NCBI GenBank assembly: GCA_020635285.1
Contig: JACKAB010000008.1
Coordinates: 1-64,000, forward strand
Length of the DNA stretch: 64,000 nucleotides
Reading direction: 5' to 3'
From: Ignavibacteriales bacterium
Lineage (GTDB): Bacteria > Bacteroidota > Ignavibacteria > Ignavibacteriales > Melioribacteraceae
Shown here piece after piece: positions 18,787 through 28,535 of this stretch. Position numbers and translations under genes: made by a program. The notes under the pieces are model-generated. The model did not search any database, was not told the DNA's origin, and saw only the letters and a program-made list of their open reading frames with translations. The stretch's first letter is position 1; the number at the start of each line of letters is the position of its first letter.

Positions 18787-19476
18787 ATGACACAAAATAC
18801 AGAATTCAAAAAACAGGCGGCAGAAAAAGCCGTTGAAGAAATTGAATCTGGAATGGTAATTGGCTTAGGTTCCGGAAGCACCTTTTATTTTGCTTTACAA
18901 AAAATTGGTTCACTTATTAAGACTGGTGAATTAAAAGATATTACTGCAATTCCTAGCTCAATTAATTCTGAAAAAATTGCAAGAGAACTGGATATTCCCT
19001 TAATTACATTTAAAGAAAAACAAGAAATAGATATAACAATTGATGGTGCAGATGAAGTTGATAAATATCTTAATCTAATTAAAGGTGGCGGTGCTGCACA
19101 CTTGCGTGAAAAAGTAATTGCTCAGGCAAGCAAAAAATTAATTATTGTTGTTGATGAATCAAAACTTTCTGAAAAATTGGGAACGAACTGGGCTGTTCCA
19201 GTTGAGGTTTTGCAATTTGCTTATCCATTAGAGCAAAAATTTCTTGAATCAATAAATGGAAAACCAACTTTGAGAGTTTATCAAACTGGAGAGCCTGTTA
19301 TTACGGATGAAGGAAATTTTATCCTTGATACAAATTTTGGAATTATTCAAAATCCATTCGAGCTTGCTGAAAAATTAGAAAATAGAGCAGGAATTATTGA
19401 ACATGGATTATTCTTAAGATTAACATCAAAAGTTATAGTTGCTGGTAATGATGGAATAAAAATACTGGAAAAATAA
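18787..19476 (+). CDS. rpiA: Ribose-5-phosphate isomerase A
   Basis: A 229-residue cytoplasmic enzyme interconverting ribose-5-phosphate and ribulose-5-phosphate in the pentose phosphate pathway. It shows the family motifs GLGSGSTF (phosphate binding), TIDGADEVD (catalytic Asp residues) and KGGGAAHLREKV (catalytic Glu/Lys). The ATG follows TAAGGTATTGTAAG. It stands alone between a divergent M23 gene and the ABC operon downstream. Confidence 0.95.
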   Translation: MTQNTEFKKQAAEKAVEEIESGMVIGLGSGSTFYFALQKIGSLIKTGELKDITAIPSSINSEKIARELDIPLITFKEKQEIDITIDGADEVDKYLNLIKGGGAAHLREKVIAQASKKLIIVVDESKLSEKLGTNWAVPVEVLQFAYPLEQKFLESINGKPTLRVYQTGEPVITDEGNFILDTNFGIIQNPFELAEKLENRAGIIEHGLFLRLTSKVIVAGNDGIKILEK

Positions 19477-19535
19477 TTTTTTGGAAACAAATCTAAAATT
19501 ACATTGTTGAAAGAAATTGTAATTAATTCATTTTC

Positions 19536-19566
19536 TTGAATTTCTTTTGATCACTTTATATTTTTG
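19536..19566 (+). promoter_or_regulatory. Candidate Bacteroidota-type promoter for the ABC operon
   Basis: TTG at 19536-19538, 20 bases of spacer and TATTTTTG at 19559-19566, fitting the TTG/TAnnTTTG consensus of primary sigma factors in Bacteroidota. Transcription would start around 19573, about 20 bases before the ATG at 19595. AT-rich sequence makes chance matches possible. Confidence 0.4.
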
Positions 19567-19594
19567 AAATCGTAAAAAATGGGTAATTAAATTT

Positions 19595-20527
19595 ATGAGT
19601 GTTTCAGTTACTAATCTCACCAAAAAATATCAAACACAAAGAGCCGTCGACAATATATCATTTGAAGTAAAAACCGGAGAAGTTCTTGGTTTTCTTGGTC
19701 CAAATGGAGCCGGAAAAACAACAACTATGAAAATTATTACGGGATTTATGGCTCCGTCTGATGGCGATGCAAAAGTTAATGGAGTTTCAGTTCTCGAAAA
19801 TCCTGAACAAGTTAAAAGATCAATTGGATATTTACCGGAAAGCAATCCGCTTTATCAAGATATGCCGCTTTTAGAATATTTATACTTTATCGCAGAACTT
19901 CAGAATGTTCCTAAAAATAAAATTCAAGGCAGAATAGCGCAAATGGTAAAAGTTTGCGGACTTAATGTTGAAAAGCACAAAAAAATTGGTGAGCTTTCAA
20001 AAGGCTACAAACAAAGAGTTGGTTTGGCTCAAGCAATGATTCATGATCCGGAAATTTTAATTCTCGATGAACCAACAACAGGTTTAGATCCAAATCAAAT
20101 TGTTGAAATAAGAAATTTGATTAGAGAAATTGGCAGAGAGAAAACTGTAATTCTTAGTACCCATATTTTACCTGAAGTTGAAGCTACTTGTGATAGAATT
20201 TTAATTATAAATGATGGAAAAATTGTTGCTGATGGAACCTCCGAAAGTTTGAGAAAACAAGCACAAGGTCAAGAAGTTTTAAAAGTCGGAATTTCTGAAG
20301 CTGATAGTAAAGATAAAGTAATTGAGCAGTTGCAGAGTTTAAGCACTGTGGGCTTGGTTGATCCGGTTAAAGACGGGAATTTTACTTTTGTTATTAATAG
20401 TAAAGACGATGCAAGTTCAAAGAAATCTATATTTGAAATGTGTGTGAAAAACAATTGGATTTTATCAGAATTAACGCCAATTGAAACAAAATTGGAAGAT
20501 ATTTTTAGAGAATTAACAACAAATTAA
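19595..20527 (+). CDS. ABC transporter ATPase, GldA-like
   Basis: A 310-residue ATPase with Walker A GPNGAGKTT (35-43), signature LSKGYKQRVGLAQAM, Walker B LILDEPTTGLDP and the H-loop STHILPE, plus a roughly 90-residue C-terminal extension typical of GldA/NatA-like subunits. With the permease and GldG-like genes that follow it forms an ABC-2 type system like the gliding-associated GldAFG set. In many non-gliding members the substrate is unknown, so motility should not be assumed. Confidence 0.9.
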   Translation: MSVSVTNLTKKYQTQRAVDNISFEVKTGEVLGFLGPNGAGKTTTMKIITGFMAPSDGDAKVNGVSVLENPEQVKRSIGYLPESNPLYQDMPLLEYLYFIAELQNVPKNKIQGRIAQMVKVCGLNVEKHKKIGELSKGYKQRVGLAQAMIHDPEILILDEPTTGLDPNQIVEIRNLIREIGREKTVILSTHILPEVEATCDRILIINDGKIVADGTSESLRKQAQGQEVLKVGISEADSKDKVIEQLQSLSTVGLVDPVKDGNFTFVINSKDDASSKKSIFEMCVKNNWILSELTPIETKLEDIFRELTTN

Positions 20528-20550
20528 TTTAGTTAATAAAAAATAAACTT

Positions 20551-20645
20551 GTCATTGTGAGGAGCGAGGAGTTTCCCCCGAAGCAATCTGTTTTAATTAC
20601 TAAGATTGCCTCACCCCGATAAAAGAAATCGGAGTTCGCAATGAC
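20551..20645. repeat. Dispersed palindromic repeat, copy A
   Basis: Bounded by GTCATTGTGA (20551-20560) and TCGCAATGAC (20636-20645), inverted with one mismatch. Inside are a second inverted pair (AAGCAATCT / AGATTGCC) and CCGAT...ATCGG. The same architecture recurs at 25169-25273. It fills the gap between the ATPase and permease genes. Confidence 0.8.
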
Positions 20646-20701
20646 AAGACGATTTTAGAAATATTATAGGTCATAAAAAGTTTTAAAATTTAGGAAAAAT
20701 T

Positions 20702-21427
20702 ATGAGACCAATTTGGATAATTGCAAAGAGAGAATTTAGAACATTTTTCGATTCGCTTGCAGCTTATATATTATTAGTTGTGTTTTTGGGATTAAGCGGA
20801 TTTTTTACATGGCTTTTCGGTTCTGATATTTTCTTTATAGGTCAAGCCACACTAATGCCTTTTTTCTCAGTTGCATATTGGACATTATTTTTCTTCATAC
20901 CTGCATTAACCATGAAGATGTTAGCTGAAGAAAAGAGAAGTGGAACATTGGAATTACTTCTTACAAAACCAATAACTGATTGGCAAATTGTTGTTGGCAA
21001 ATTTTTAGCGGTGATGATGTTAATTGGAGTAGCGCTTCTTCTAACAATTCCGTATTACATAAGTATTTCATTCCTGGGACCAATAGATCACGGCTCAGTT
21101 TGGAGCGGATATTTAGGTATGCTGCTAATGAGCGCCGCTTTTACCAGCATTGGTTTATTTGCAAGCAGTATCACCAATAATCAAATTGTGGCTTTTTTAC
21201 TTTCACTTTTTATTGGCGTTTTCTTCCTTATTATTTTTGATGTTCTAGCAAATAGTTTTACGGGATCTACTGCTTACTTTTTCAATTATTTAAGTTTATC
21301 AACTCATTATGAATCAATTTCACGTGGAGTTGTTGATTCAAAAGATTTAATTTATTTTCTTTCAATCACCTTTACCGGCTTGCTTTTAGCCGATTCAGTA
21401 TTATCAAAAAGAAATATAGTTGAGTAA
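20702..21427 (+). CDS. ABC-2 type permease, GldF-like
   Basis: A 241-residue integral membrane protein with six predicted helices, starting MRPIWIIAKREFRTFFDSL, the amphipathic start typical of ABC-2 permeases, and containing MKMLAEEKRSGTLELLLTKP, the conserved coupling segment. It is the membrane partner of the ATPase at 19595 and the GldG-like protein that starts ten bases downstream. A repeat element separates it from the ATPase gene without breaking the order. Ribosome-binding site AGGAAAAATT. Confidence 0.9.
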   Translation: MRPIWIIAKREFRTFFDSLAAYILLVVFLGLSGFFTWLFGSDIFFIGQATLMPFFSVAYWTLFFFIPALTMKMLAEEKRSGTLELLLTKPITDWQIVVGKFLAVMMLIGVALLLTIPYYISISFLGPIDHGSVWSGYLGMLLMSAAFTSIGLFASSITNNQIVAFLLSLFIGVFFLIIFDVLANSFTGSTAYFFNYLSLSTHYESISRGVVDSKDLIYFLSITFTGLLLADSVLSKRNIVE

Positions 21428-21436
21428 TAAAATATT

Positions 21437-22960
21437 ATGCTAACAAAAAGAAAAATACAAACTACGCTGTTTTTAACAATCGCAATTTTAATTTTGGTTA
21501 ATGTTTTGTCATCCAGATATTTCTTCAGAATTGATTTAACTGAAGATCAAAGATATTCTTTAAGTGATGCAACAAAAAGTATTTTGGAAAAGTTGGATGA
21601 ACCGGTTACTGTTACATCTTATTTCTCCGAAGATCTTCCGCCGGATATTGAAAAAGTTAGGCAAGATTTTAAGGATATGTTAATTGAATATTCCAATCGT
21701 TCAAATGGGCAAGTGGTTTATGAATTTATAAATCCGAATGAAGATCAAGAAAAAGAAATGCAAGCTCAGCAGAACGGCATCTCTCCAATTATGATTAACG
21801 TAAGAGATAAAGACCAAATGAAGCAGCAGAAAGCTTACTTGGGCGCGCTTTTACAAATGGGCGATAAGAAAGAACCAATTCCATTTATTCAGCCGGGAGC
21901 TGCAATGGAATATGCGCTTTCTTCCGCGATTAAAAAATTATCTGCAAAAGAAAGACCGGTTATTGGGTTGCTCCAAGGATCAGGAGAGCCATCAATGAGT
22001 TCGTTTCAACAGCTTATGCAGCAATTAAGTGTGATGTATGAAGTAAAACCAATAACGCTTACAGACACAACCAATGTTCCAATTGAAGTTAAAACCCTTG
22101 CAGTTATTGCTCCAAGTGATTCAATGATTCAACGCGACTTTAATTATTTAGACGAATTTTTGTCTCGCGGCGGAAGGTTGCTTTTGGCCATTAATGCCGT
22201 AAAAGGAAATTTTCAAACTGCTCAAGGTGAGCTTGTTAACACAGGTTTCTCAAATTGGTTAAGTAAGTATGGAGTAACAATTGAAGATAATTTTTTGATT
22301 GATGCAAATTGCAGCAGTGTTATGGTTCAGCAAAATCAAGGCGGATTTAGAATGAATATTCCTATTCAATTCCCTTATCTCCCAATAATTTCAACATTTA
22401 CTGATCACCCAATAACAAAGGGACTTGAAGCGGTTATGATGCCGTTTGCAAGTTCATTAACAATTGCCCCAAAAGATACAAGCATTAGTTATGTAACATT
22501 AGCAACATCATCAAAAAAATCATCTTTAGAAACTTTACCATTATTTTTCAATATTGAAAAAAAATGGGGAGCTTCGGATTTTGGAATGTCTGAAATTCCG
22601 GTGGCTGTTGCAATGGAAGGCAATTTTGTAAATAATACGTTATCTAAAATGGTAGTTTTTAGTGATGGTGATTTTGCAGTAAATGGTGAAGGTCAGCAAG
22701 CCCAGCAATTACAGCCTGATAACGTAAGTTTAATGACAAACTCAATTGATTGGCTTTCTGATGATACCGGTTTAATTGAACTGAGAACAAAAGGCATAAC
22801 ATCCCGCCCGCTTGATGCACAACTTGAGGATGGAACAAAAAGTTTAGTTAAATATGGAAACTTTTTATTCCCAATTGTTTTAATTGTTTTATTTGGAATA
22901 ATCAGATTTCAATACAAGAAAAAAATTAGAAACGTAATAAAACAGACTGACTATGTTTAA
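21437..22960 (+). CDS. GldG-like ABC auxiliary protein
   Basis: A 507-residue protein with one membrane helix near the N-terminus (about 9-27) and one at the C-terminus (about 477-495). The large domain between carries the GldG/ABC-auxiliary pattern, including VNVLSSRYFFRIDLTEDQRY, where the DLTxxxxYSLS segment is diagnostic, and the IGLLQGSGEPSM and GGRLLLAINAV loops. It lies in the same operon as the ATPase and permease and overlaps the DUF4340 gene by eight bases. Its role is presumably to hold extracytoplasmic substrate or partners. Confidence 0.88.
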   Translation: MLTKRKIQTTLFLTIAILILVNVLSSRYFFRIDLTEDQRYSLSDATKSILEKLDEPVTVTSYFSEDLPPDIEKVRQDFKDMLIEYSNRSNGQVVYEFINPNEDQEKEMQAQQNGISPIMINVRDKDQMKQQKAYLGALLQMGDKKEPIPFIQPGAAMEYALSSAIKKLSAKERPVIGLLQGSGEPSMSSFQQLMQQLSVMYEVKPITLTDTTNVPIEVKTLAVIAPSDSMIQRDFNYLDEFLSRGGRLLLAINAVKGNFQTAQGELVNTGFSNWLSKYGVTIEDNFLIDANCSSVMVQQNQGGFRMNIPIQFPYLPIISTFTDHPITKGLEAVMMPFASSLTIAPKDTSISYVTLATSSKKSSLETLPLFFNIEKKWGASDFGMSEIPVAVAMEGNFVNNTLSKMVVFSDGDFAVNGEGQQAQQLQPDNVSLMTNSIDWLSDDTGLIELRTKGITSRPLDAQLEDGTKSLVKYGNFLFPIVLIVLFGIIRFQYKKKIRNVIKQTDYV

Positions 22961-23879
22961 TCAAAAATCTAATATAAAGCTTTGGATAATTCTTGCAGTT
23001 TTAATAATTGCTGTGGCGATAATCTTTTCGACTGACTCAACAAAAAAAGAAAGGTCATTCCGTAAAGACCTTGTAAGCATTGATACTGCGAATGTTTCAG
23101 AAATTTCACTATTTCCTAAATCTCAAAAAGGAAAAGAAGTTAAACTTGTAAAGAAAGATAATATTTGGAAAGTAACTTCTGAGAATGGAAAACAATTCAC
23201 AGTTCCAAAAACTAAAATAAATAATTTATTCAACCAGTTATTAGCAATTGTGCCCAAAAGAATTGCCGCAAGAAGCAAAGATAAATGGAAAGAATATCAG
23301 ATTGATTCTGCTTCAACCAGAGTTGTAGTTAATCAAGGTAGCGAAAAAGTTTTAGATTTAATGATTGGTAAATTTGCTTTTCAGCAGCCGCGTTCAATGT
23401 CAACTTTTGTTAAACTTGCAAAAGATAATGACGTTTATGAAGTTGACGGCTTTCTTGATATGACATTTAACAAAGATGTAAACAGTTTTAGAAATGAAAC
23501 AGTCATAAAATCTGATAAAGATAAATGGAATAAACTTAAATTTGAAATGGAAAATCCGGATAGCTCATTTGAGTTGGTAAAACTTGATGAACATTGGTTT
23601 ATTAATGGACAAAAAACTGATTCGGCCAAAACCGAGCAATCTTTAAATTCTTTAGCAAGACTATCGAGCAGCAATTTTTCTAATATTGAGAAAGCCGCTT
23701 TCCCAAAACAAACCAACAGACTTACAATTGAAACCGGCGAACAGCCGATAATTATAACTGCTTATCAAGATTCCACAAACTATATTATTGAATCATCAAT
23801 GAATGAAGAAAATTATTTTGATGGAAAAAATATTGGTGATAAAATTTATGCTTCAAAAAAATCCTTTCTGAAAGAATGA
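22953..23879 (+). CDS. DUF4340 membrane-anchored protein
   Basis: A 308-residue protein anchored by a single N-terminal helix (about 9-26), with a periplasmic region of repeated beta-rich units of the DUF4340 kind: KKDNIWKVTSENGKQFTVPK and KLDEHWFINGQKTDSAK are two equivalent segments about 140 residues apart. DUF4340 genes regularly follow gldG-like genes, as here, where the ATG lies inside the end of the upstream gene. Function unknown; co-location suggests a component of the same envelope complex. Confidence 0.85.
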   Translation: MFNQKSNIKLWIILAVLIIAVAIIFSTDSTKKERSFRKDLVSIDTANVSEISLFPKSQKGKEVKLVKKDNIWKVTSENGKQFTVPKTKINNLFNQLLAIVPKRIAARSKDKWKEYQIDSASTRVVVNQGSEKVLDLMIGKFAFQQPRSMSTFVKLAKDNDVYEVDGFLDMTFNKDVNSFRNETVIKSDKDKWNKLKFEMENPDSSFELVKLDEHWFINGQKTDSAKTEQSLNSLARLSSSNFSNIEKAAFPKQTNRLTIETGEQPIIITAYQDSTNYIIESSMNEENYFDGKNIGDKIYASKKSFLKE

Positions 23880-23956
23880 TCTAATGTTAAACTTCTCTTT
23901 GAAATATTATTTCAATTAGTTAATTTAACTGGATAAATTTTAAAGAAAGTTTATAG

Positions 23957-25144
23957 ATGGAAACCAAAAATGCCGATTTATCTTCTCTTAGAATAGATCG
24001 TTCAAGCAACAATTCAAATCAAAATAAAAAGCTTTTTAACCTAATTTTAATTCTAATTATTACTCTGCTTATTATTGCTGGAATATATTTTCTATGGGAA
24101 AAATTATTTAATAAAGGTGTCTCTGTAAATTTAACGACGGCTACGCTCGTTTCACAATCACAAACCAGCGCAATACTTACAGCAAGCGGCTATGTGGTTG
24201 CACAAAGAAAAGCTGCAATTGCTTCAAAGGCAACAGGGCGTTTAGTTTATCTTGGAGTTGTTGAAGGTGATCCGGTAGTAAAAGGCCAAATAATTGGAAG
24301 ATTAGAAGACGATGATGTTAAATCTCAATTAGATCAAGCTAAAGCGACTCTTAAATTATATGAGGCCGATTTAATTTCTGCTGAAGATAATTATAAAAGA
24401 GAGAAAGAATTGTTCGCATCAAAGACAAATTCAGAGAAAGAGTTTTCTGCCGCCGAATCAACATATAAAAGAACACTCGCGTCAATTGAACTAGCCAAAG
24501 CACAAATTAAAGCAGCAGAAATAGCTGTTGAATATACTTTAATTAGAGCTCCATTTAACGGAACAGTTCTAACAAAAAATGCAGACGTTGGTGAAATTGT
24601 TTCTCCGCTTGGCGCAAGTTCAACATCACGCGCCGCAGTTGTTACTATTGCAGATATGACTTCTCTGCAAGTTGAGGCAGATGTTTCGGAATCCAATATT
24701 GAAAGAATTGAAATGAAGCAAGATTGCGAAATTACCTTAGATGCTTATCCGAGCAATAGATATGCTGGATATGTCGATAAAATTGTTCCAACTGCCGATA
24801 GAAGTAAAGCAACTGTTTTGGTGAAAGTAGCCTTCAAAAATTATGATAAAAGAGTTTTGCCGGAAATGAGCGCTAAAGTTCTTTTCTTAAGCGAAGCAGT
24901 TAATGAAGAAACTATGAATGAAAAACCGTTACTTGTAATTCCTAAAACTGCTGTCGTAAACAGAAATTCTAAATTAGTGGTTTATAAAATTTTAGACGAT
25001 AAAGCTCAAGAATTTGAAGTAACTATTGGCAAAGAAGTTGGCAGCAATGTTGAGGTTACATCCGGCTTAAATAACGGTGAAAGCGTGATAAGCAATGTTA
25101 CTGATGAAATAAAAAACAACACAAAAGTTTATGTTGAAGAGTAG
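23957..25144 (+). CDS. MacA/HlyD-type membrane fusion protein
   Basis: A 395-residue periplasmic adaptor anchored by one helix (about 27-46). The order is a lipoyl half-motif (ASGYVVAQRKAAI), a coiled-coil hairpin (about 115-190), the second lipoyl half (YTLIRAPFNGTVLTKNADVG) and beta-barrel and membrane-proximal domains (DAYPSNRYAGYVDKIVP, IPKTAVV). Such adaptors link an inner-membrane pump to an outer-membrane channel. The partners are the ATPase and two permeases that follow; no TolC-like gene lies in the window. Confidence 0.92.
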   Translation: METKNADLSSLRIDRSSNNSNQNKKLFNLILILIITLLIIAGIYFLWEKLFNKGVSVNLTTATLVSQSQTSAILTASGYVVAQRKAAIASKATGRLVYLGVVEGDPVVKGQIIGRLEDDDVKSQLDQAKATLKLYEADLISAEDNYKREKELFASKTNSEKEFSAAESTYKRTLASIELAKAQIKAAEIAVEYTLIRAPFNGTVLTKNADVGEIVSPLGASSTSRAAVVTIADMTSLQVEADVSESNIERIEMKQDCEITLDAYPSNRYAGYVDKIVPTADRSKATVLVKVAFKNYDKRVLPEMSAKVLFLSEAVNEETMNEKPLLVIPKTAVVNRNSKLVVYKILDDKAQEFEVTIGKEVGSNVEVTSGLNNGESVISNVTDEIKNNTKVYVEE

Positions 25145-25168
25145 GTCTCTTATTTATTTAAATAGTTC

Positions 25169-25273
25169 GTCATTGCGAGCCCGCATTCCGCGAGGCAGGG
25201 AATCTTTTCCCGAAGCAATCTGCCACTTATTAAAGATTGCTTCACTCCGAAAAAGATCGGAGTTCGCAATGAC
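25169..25273. repeat. Dispersed palindromic repeat, copy B
   Basis: Ends GTCATTGCGA (25169-25178) and TCGCAATGAC (25264-25273) are perfect inverted copies. The interior repeats the layout of copy A: CCCGAAGCAATCTG, AAAGATTGCTTCACTCCGA and GATCGGAGTTCGCAATGAC. It lies between the membrane fusion protein and ATPase genes. Confidence 0.85.
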
Positions 25274-25336
25274 GAGTCAATAATTTTTATGAGTTGAAAA
25301 AAGTTAATTAATAACAAATTTAAAATTGAGAAAAAT

Positions 25337-26008
25337 ATGCCTCCAATAATAAAAGTACAAAACGTATCTAAGACATATATACGTGATAACTTTGAAGTAC
25401 CCGTTCTAAATAACATAAACTTGGAAATTGAAGAAGGTGATTTCCTTGCATTAATGGGTCCTTCTGGATCAGGCAAAACAACTTTGCTGAATTTAATTGC
25501 TGGAATTGATACACCCAATGCCGGGCAACTTTTTGTTGCGAATACAGATATTGCCACACTAAGTGAAACAGCTCTAGCAAAATGGCGAGCAAATAATGTT
25601 GGATTCATATTCCAATTTTATAATTTAATTCCGGTTCTAACAGCGTTTGATAATGTTGAGCTTCCTTTACTTTTAACAAATCTGAGCAAAGCTGAAAGAA
25701 AAAAACAAGCTGAAACTGCTTTAGAAATTGTCGGTTTAAAGGATAGAATGGATCACTACCCCAAACAGCTTTCTGGCGGGCAGGAACAACGCGTGGCAAT
25801 AGCAAGAGCAATTGTTACAGACCCCCTTATAATTGTTGGTGATGAACCGACAGGTGACCTTGATAAAAACTCAGCAGAAGAAATACTAACTTTGCTCGAG
25901 CGATTGAATAAAGAATTCAAAAAAACCATTTTAATTGTTACCCATGATCCTCATGCAGCAGAAAGAGCAAATCATACAAGACATTTAGAAAAAGGCGATT
26001 TGGTTTAG
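25337..26008 (+). CDS. ABC ATPase, MacB/LolD type
   Basis: A 223-residue ATPase with Walker A GPSGSGKTT (41-49), Q-loop in FIFQFYNLIP, signature LSGGQEQRVAIARAI and Walker B LIIVGDEPTGDLD. The signature continues QEQ instead of the usual QQQ. The LolD/MacB family powers mechanotransmission rather than classic transport. Start ATG after a GAGAAAAAT site. The first permease gene begins nine bases after its stop. Confidence 0.93.
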   Translation: MPPIIKVQNVSKTYIRDNFEVPVLNNINLEIEEGDFLALMGPSGSGKTTLLNLIAGIDTPNAGQLFVANTDIATLSETALAKWRANNVGFIFQFYNLIPVLTAFDNVELPLLLTNLSKAERKKQAETALEIVGLKDRMDHYPKQLSGGQEQRVAIARAIVTDPLIIVGDEPTGDLDKNSAEEILTLLERLNKEFKKTILIVTHDPHAAERANHTRHLEKGDLV

Positions 26009-26016
26009 GAGAAATT

Positions 26017-27177
26017 ATGAAAGTATTTAAACTAATATTTAAAAACGCCTTACGACATAAACTTAGAACCATTCTTACCGTTCTTGGAATTGCAGTTGCT
26101 GTAATTGCATTTGGAATTTTACGAACGGTTGTTACATCTTGGTCAGCTGGCCTTGAAGCTTCTGCAGCAAATAGACTTATTGCGCGTCAGGCAATTTCTT
26201 TTATCTTTCCATTGCCTTACACTTATGGAGCAAAAATTTCTTCTGTTCCAGGGGTTGAGGAAGTTACTTATGCAAATTGGTTTGGCGGAGTTTATATTGA
26301 TAAAAATAATTTCTTTTCCAGAATTGCCGTTGATCCGGAAACATTTTTTACAGTATATCCCGAATATATTTTAACTAAACAAGAGATGGAAACATTTAAA
26401 CGTGAAAGAAATTCTTGTGTAATTGGTTCCAAAATTGCTAAGCAATACAACTTAAAGGTTGGTGATGTAATGACTCTGGAAGGGGATATTTATCCCGGTG
26501 AATGGCAATTTACCATAAGAGGAATATATCAGCCAAAAGAAAAATCAACCGATGCTTCTCAAATGTTTTTTCAGTGGGATTATCTTAATGAAAGAATGAA
26601 GCAAGAAATGTCGGGCAGAGATGGAAATGTTGGGTGGTATATTATTAAAATTTCAAACTCAGCTAATTCAGCCGAAATTTCAACTAAAATTGATGCGCTT
26701 TTTAAGAATTCGAATGCAGAAACAAAAACTGAAACTGAAAGAGCATTTACTCAAGGATTTATTGCGTCAAGTGGAGCTATAATTACGGCAATGGATTTTA
26801 TGTCATTTGTAATTGTGGGAATTATTATGCTGGTATTAGGAAACACAATGATTATGGCTGCAAGGGAAAGAACAAGAGAATATGCAGTTATGAAAACTTT
26901 AGGATTTTCTGCTAAACATATAATTGGTTTGATTTTGGGCGAATCGCTGTTTGTTTCTATGCTAGGCGGAGCGCTTGGTTTATTTTTTGTTATCCCAATT
27001 GTCGCAAGCTTTGAAGAAGTAATTCCAAAAGGATTTTTTCCGGTTTTCAGACTTGAAGAGACAACAATAATAATGGCTATATCTGCAGCAATTTTAATTG
27101 GAGTGGCCTCAGCAGTCTTTCCAATTATTAGAGCACTTAAAACAAAAATTGTTGATGGTTTTAGATTTGTTGGCTAA
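26017..27177 (+). CDS. FtsX/MacB-like permease 1
   Basis: A 386-residue permease with one N-terminal helix (about 19-39), a periplasmic MacB-PCD domain (about 45-240) and three C-terminal helices, the first around MDFMSFVIVGIIMLVLGNTM. The segment TREYAVMKTLGFSAKHI is the conserved coupling region of FtsX-like permeases. It is the first of two unequal permeases, implying a heterodimeric membrane domain together with the gene at 27206. The ribosome-binding site is GGAG seven bases upstream. Confidence 0.92.
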   Translation: MKVFKLIFKNALRHKLRTILTVLGIAVAVIAFGILRTVVTSWSAGLEASAANRLIARQAISFIFPLPYTYGAKISSVPGVEEVTYANWFGGVYIDKNNFFSRIAVDPETFFTVYPEYILTKQEMETFKRERNSCVIGSKIAKQYNLKVGDVMTLEGDIYPGEWQFTIRGIYQPKEKSTDASQMFFQWDYLNERMKQEMSGRDGNVGWYIIKISNSANSAEISTKIDALFKNSNAETKTETERAFTQGFIASSGAIITAMDFMSFVIVGIIMLVLGNTMIMAARERTREYAVMKTLGFSAKHIIGLILGESLFVSMLGGALGLFFVIPIVASFEEVIPKGFFPVFRLEETTIIMAISAAILIGVASAVFPIIRALKTKIVDGFRFVG

Positions 27178-27205
27178 CAAAAAAAGTTTTACAACGGAGA
27201 GTTAA

Positions 27206-28375
27206 ATGGCAATTCCTTTTAAATATAGTTTGAAAAATTTTAAGTCGAGAAAGCTTACAACTTTTATTACAATTTTTGGTATTGCACTGGTTGTTTTTGT
27301 TTTTGCAGCTGTCCTTATGATGGCTTATGGTATTGAGAAAACCCTTATTTCAACGGGCTTAGAAGATAATGTGCTTATTGCCAGAAAATCTTCAAATGGA
27401 GAAATCTCCAGTATAATTCCTGTTGATATTCAAGATGTAATTAGAACTCTCCCTTTCATTGCAAAAGATAATAATGGTAATCAAATTATTTCTAACGAAC
27501 CTGTAGTAGTTATCAATTTAGAAAAAAGTGATGGTGCCGTTAGCAATATCACTGTTCGCGGAGTTTCGCCTGAAATTCAAAATTTAAGACCACAAGTAAA
27601 ATTAAAAAATGGAAATTGGTTTAAGTTTGGAACAAGAGAATTAATTGTTGGGTCATCAATAAACAGCAGATTTGAAGGTGCAAAAGTTGGAGATAAAATA
27701 AAGTTTGCTGGTGATTTTTGGGATATTGTTGGAGTTTTTGAAGCTGATGGAAGCGGATTTGAATCAGAATTCTGGGGAGATGCTCTTCAACTTTCTGATG
27801 CGTTTAATAGAGGAAGTTCTGCATCAACGGTTACACTTAAACTGGAAAATGCCGCTAATTTTAATTCTTTCAAAACAGCCTTTGAAAGTGACATTCGTTT
27901 AAAAGAGTTTGAACCAAAAATAGAACGTAAGTTTTTTGAGGAACAATCAGAATTGCTTTCAAATTTTATTAGGATTTTAGGAATTTTTATAACAATTATT
28001 TTTAGTTTAGGAGCAACAATTGGTGCATCAATAACAATGTATGCAGCGGTTGCAAATAGGACGGTTGAGATTGGGACCTTACGTGCATTGGGTTTTAGGA
28101 GATCTAGTATTTTAATTGTCTTTTTATTCGAGTCATTACTAATTTCATTAATTGGCGGATTGATTGGTTTGGCATTTGCTTCATTTCTGCAATTTTATTC
28201 TATCTCAACATTAAACTTTGCTTCATTTGCAGAGCTGCAATTTGGATTTGCACTTACTCCTTCAATTGCAATTTCATCTCTTATTTTTGCCGCTGCAATG
28301 GGAATTATTGGCGGATTTTTCCCATCCGTAAGAGCTGCACGATTAAAAATAATTTCTGCTTTAAGGGCCATATAA
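27206..28375 (+). CDS. FtsX/MacB-like permease 2
   Basis: A 389-residue paralogue of the preceding permease with the same layout: N-terminal helix (about 16-38), periplasmic domain and three C-terminal helices, coupling segment NRTVEIGTLRALGFRRSSI. Preceded by ACGGAGAG as ribosome-binding site. Together with the membrane fusion protein and ATPase it completes a tripartite-type exporter; the cargo (lipoprotein, peptide or lipid) cannot be told. Confidence 0.92.
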   Translation: MAIPFKYSLKNFKSRKLTTFITIFGIALVVFVFAAVLMMAYGIEKTLISTGLEDNVLIARKSSNGEISSIIPVDIQDVIRTLPFIAKDNNGNQIISNEPVVVINLEKSDGAVSNITVRGVSPEIQNLRPQVKLKNGNWFKFGTRELIVGSSINSRFEGAKVGDKIKFAGDFWDIVGVFEADGSGFESEFWGDALQLSDAFNRGSSASTVTLKLENAANFNSFKTAFESDIRLKEFEPKIERKFFEEQSELLSNFIRILGIFITIIFSLGATIGASITMYAAVANRTVEIGTLRALGFRRSSILIVFLFESLLISLIGGLIGLAFASFLQFYSISTLNFASFAELQFGFALTPSIAISSLIFAAAMGIIGGFFPSVRAARLKIISALRAI

Positions 28376-28382
28376 AATTAAT

Positions 28383-28398
28383 ATTTCAGCACTGAAAT
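28383..28398. other. Short perfect inverted repeat after the ABC operon
   Basis: ATTTCAG (28383-28389), two bases, CTGAAAT (28392-28398). No T-run follows, so it is a weak candidate for transcript-end structure of the exporter operon. Confidence 0.35.
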
Positions 28399-28535
28399 TA
28401 TAGAATGGATTAATTGAAATATTTTAAGTCGTAAATACTGATAGACAAATCTGCGATAATTATTGCCTCATTTCTTTTAACAAAAAATCACTATTTTAAC
28501 ATTTAAATTATTTTACTTATCAAGAAAGAAATTAA

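Noticed and set aside
19595..23879. Calling the GldA/F/G-like set proof of gliding motility
   Set aside because: GldJ, GldK-N and SprA are not in the window and related ABC sets occur in non-gliding bacteria.
20551..25273. Repeat copies A and B as transcription terminators
   Set aside because: Stems are long and imperfect, with no T-run, and they sit inside operons, so I list them as repeats.
25150..25608. Minus-strand 152-residue open frame across repeat copy B
   Set aside because: Antisense to the repeat and the MacB-type ATPase; composition follows the plus-strand codons.
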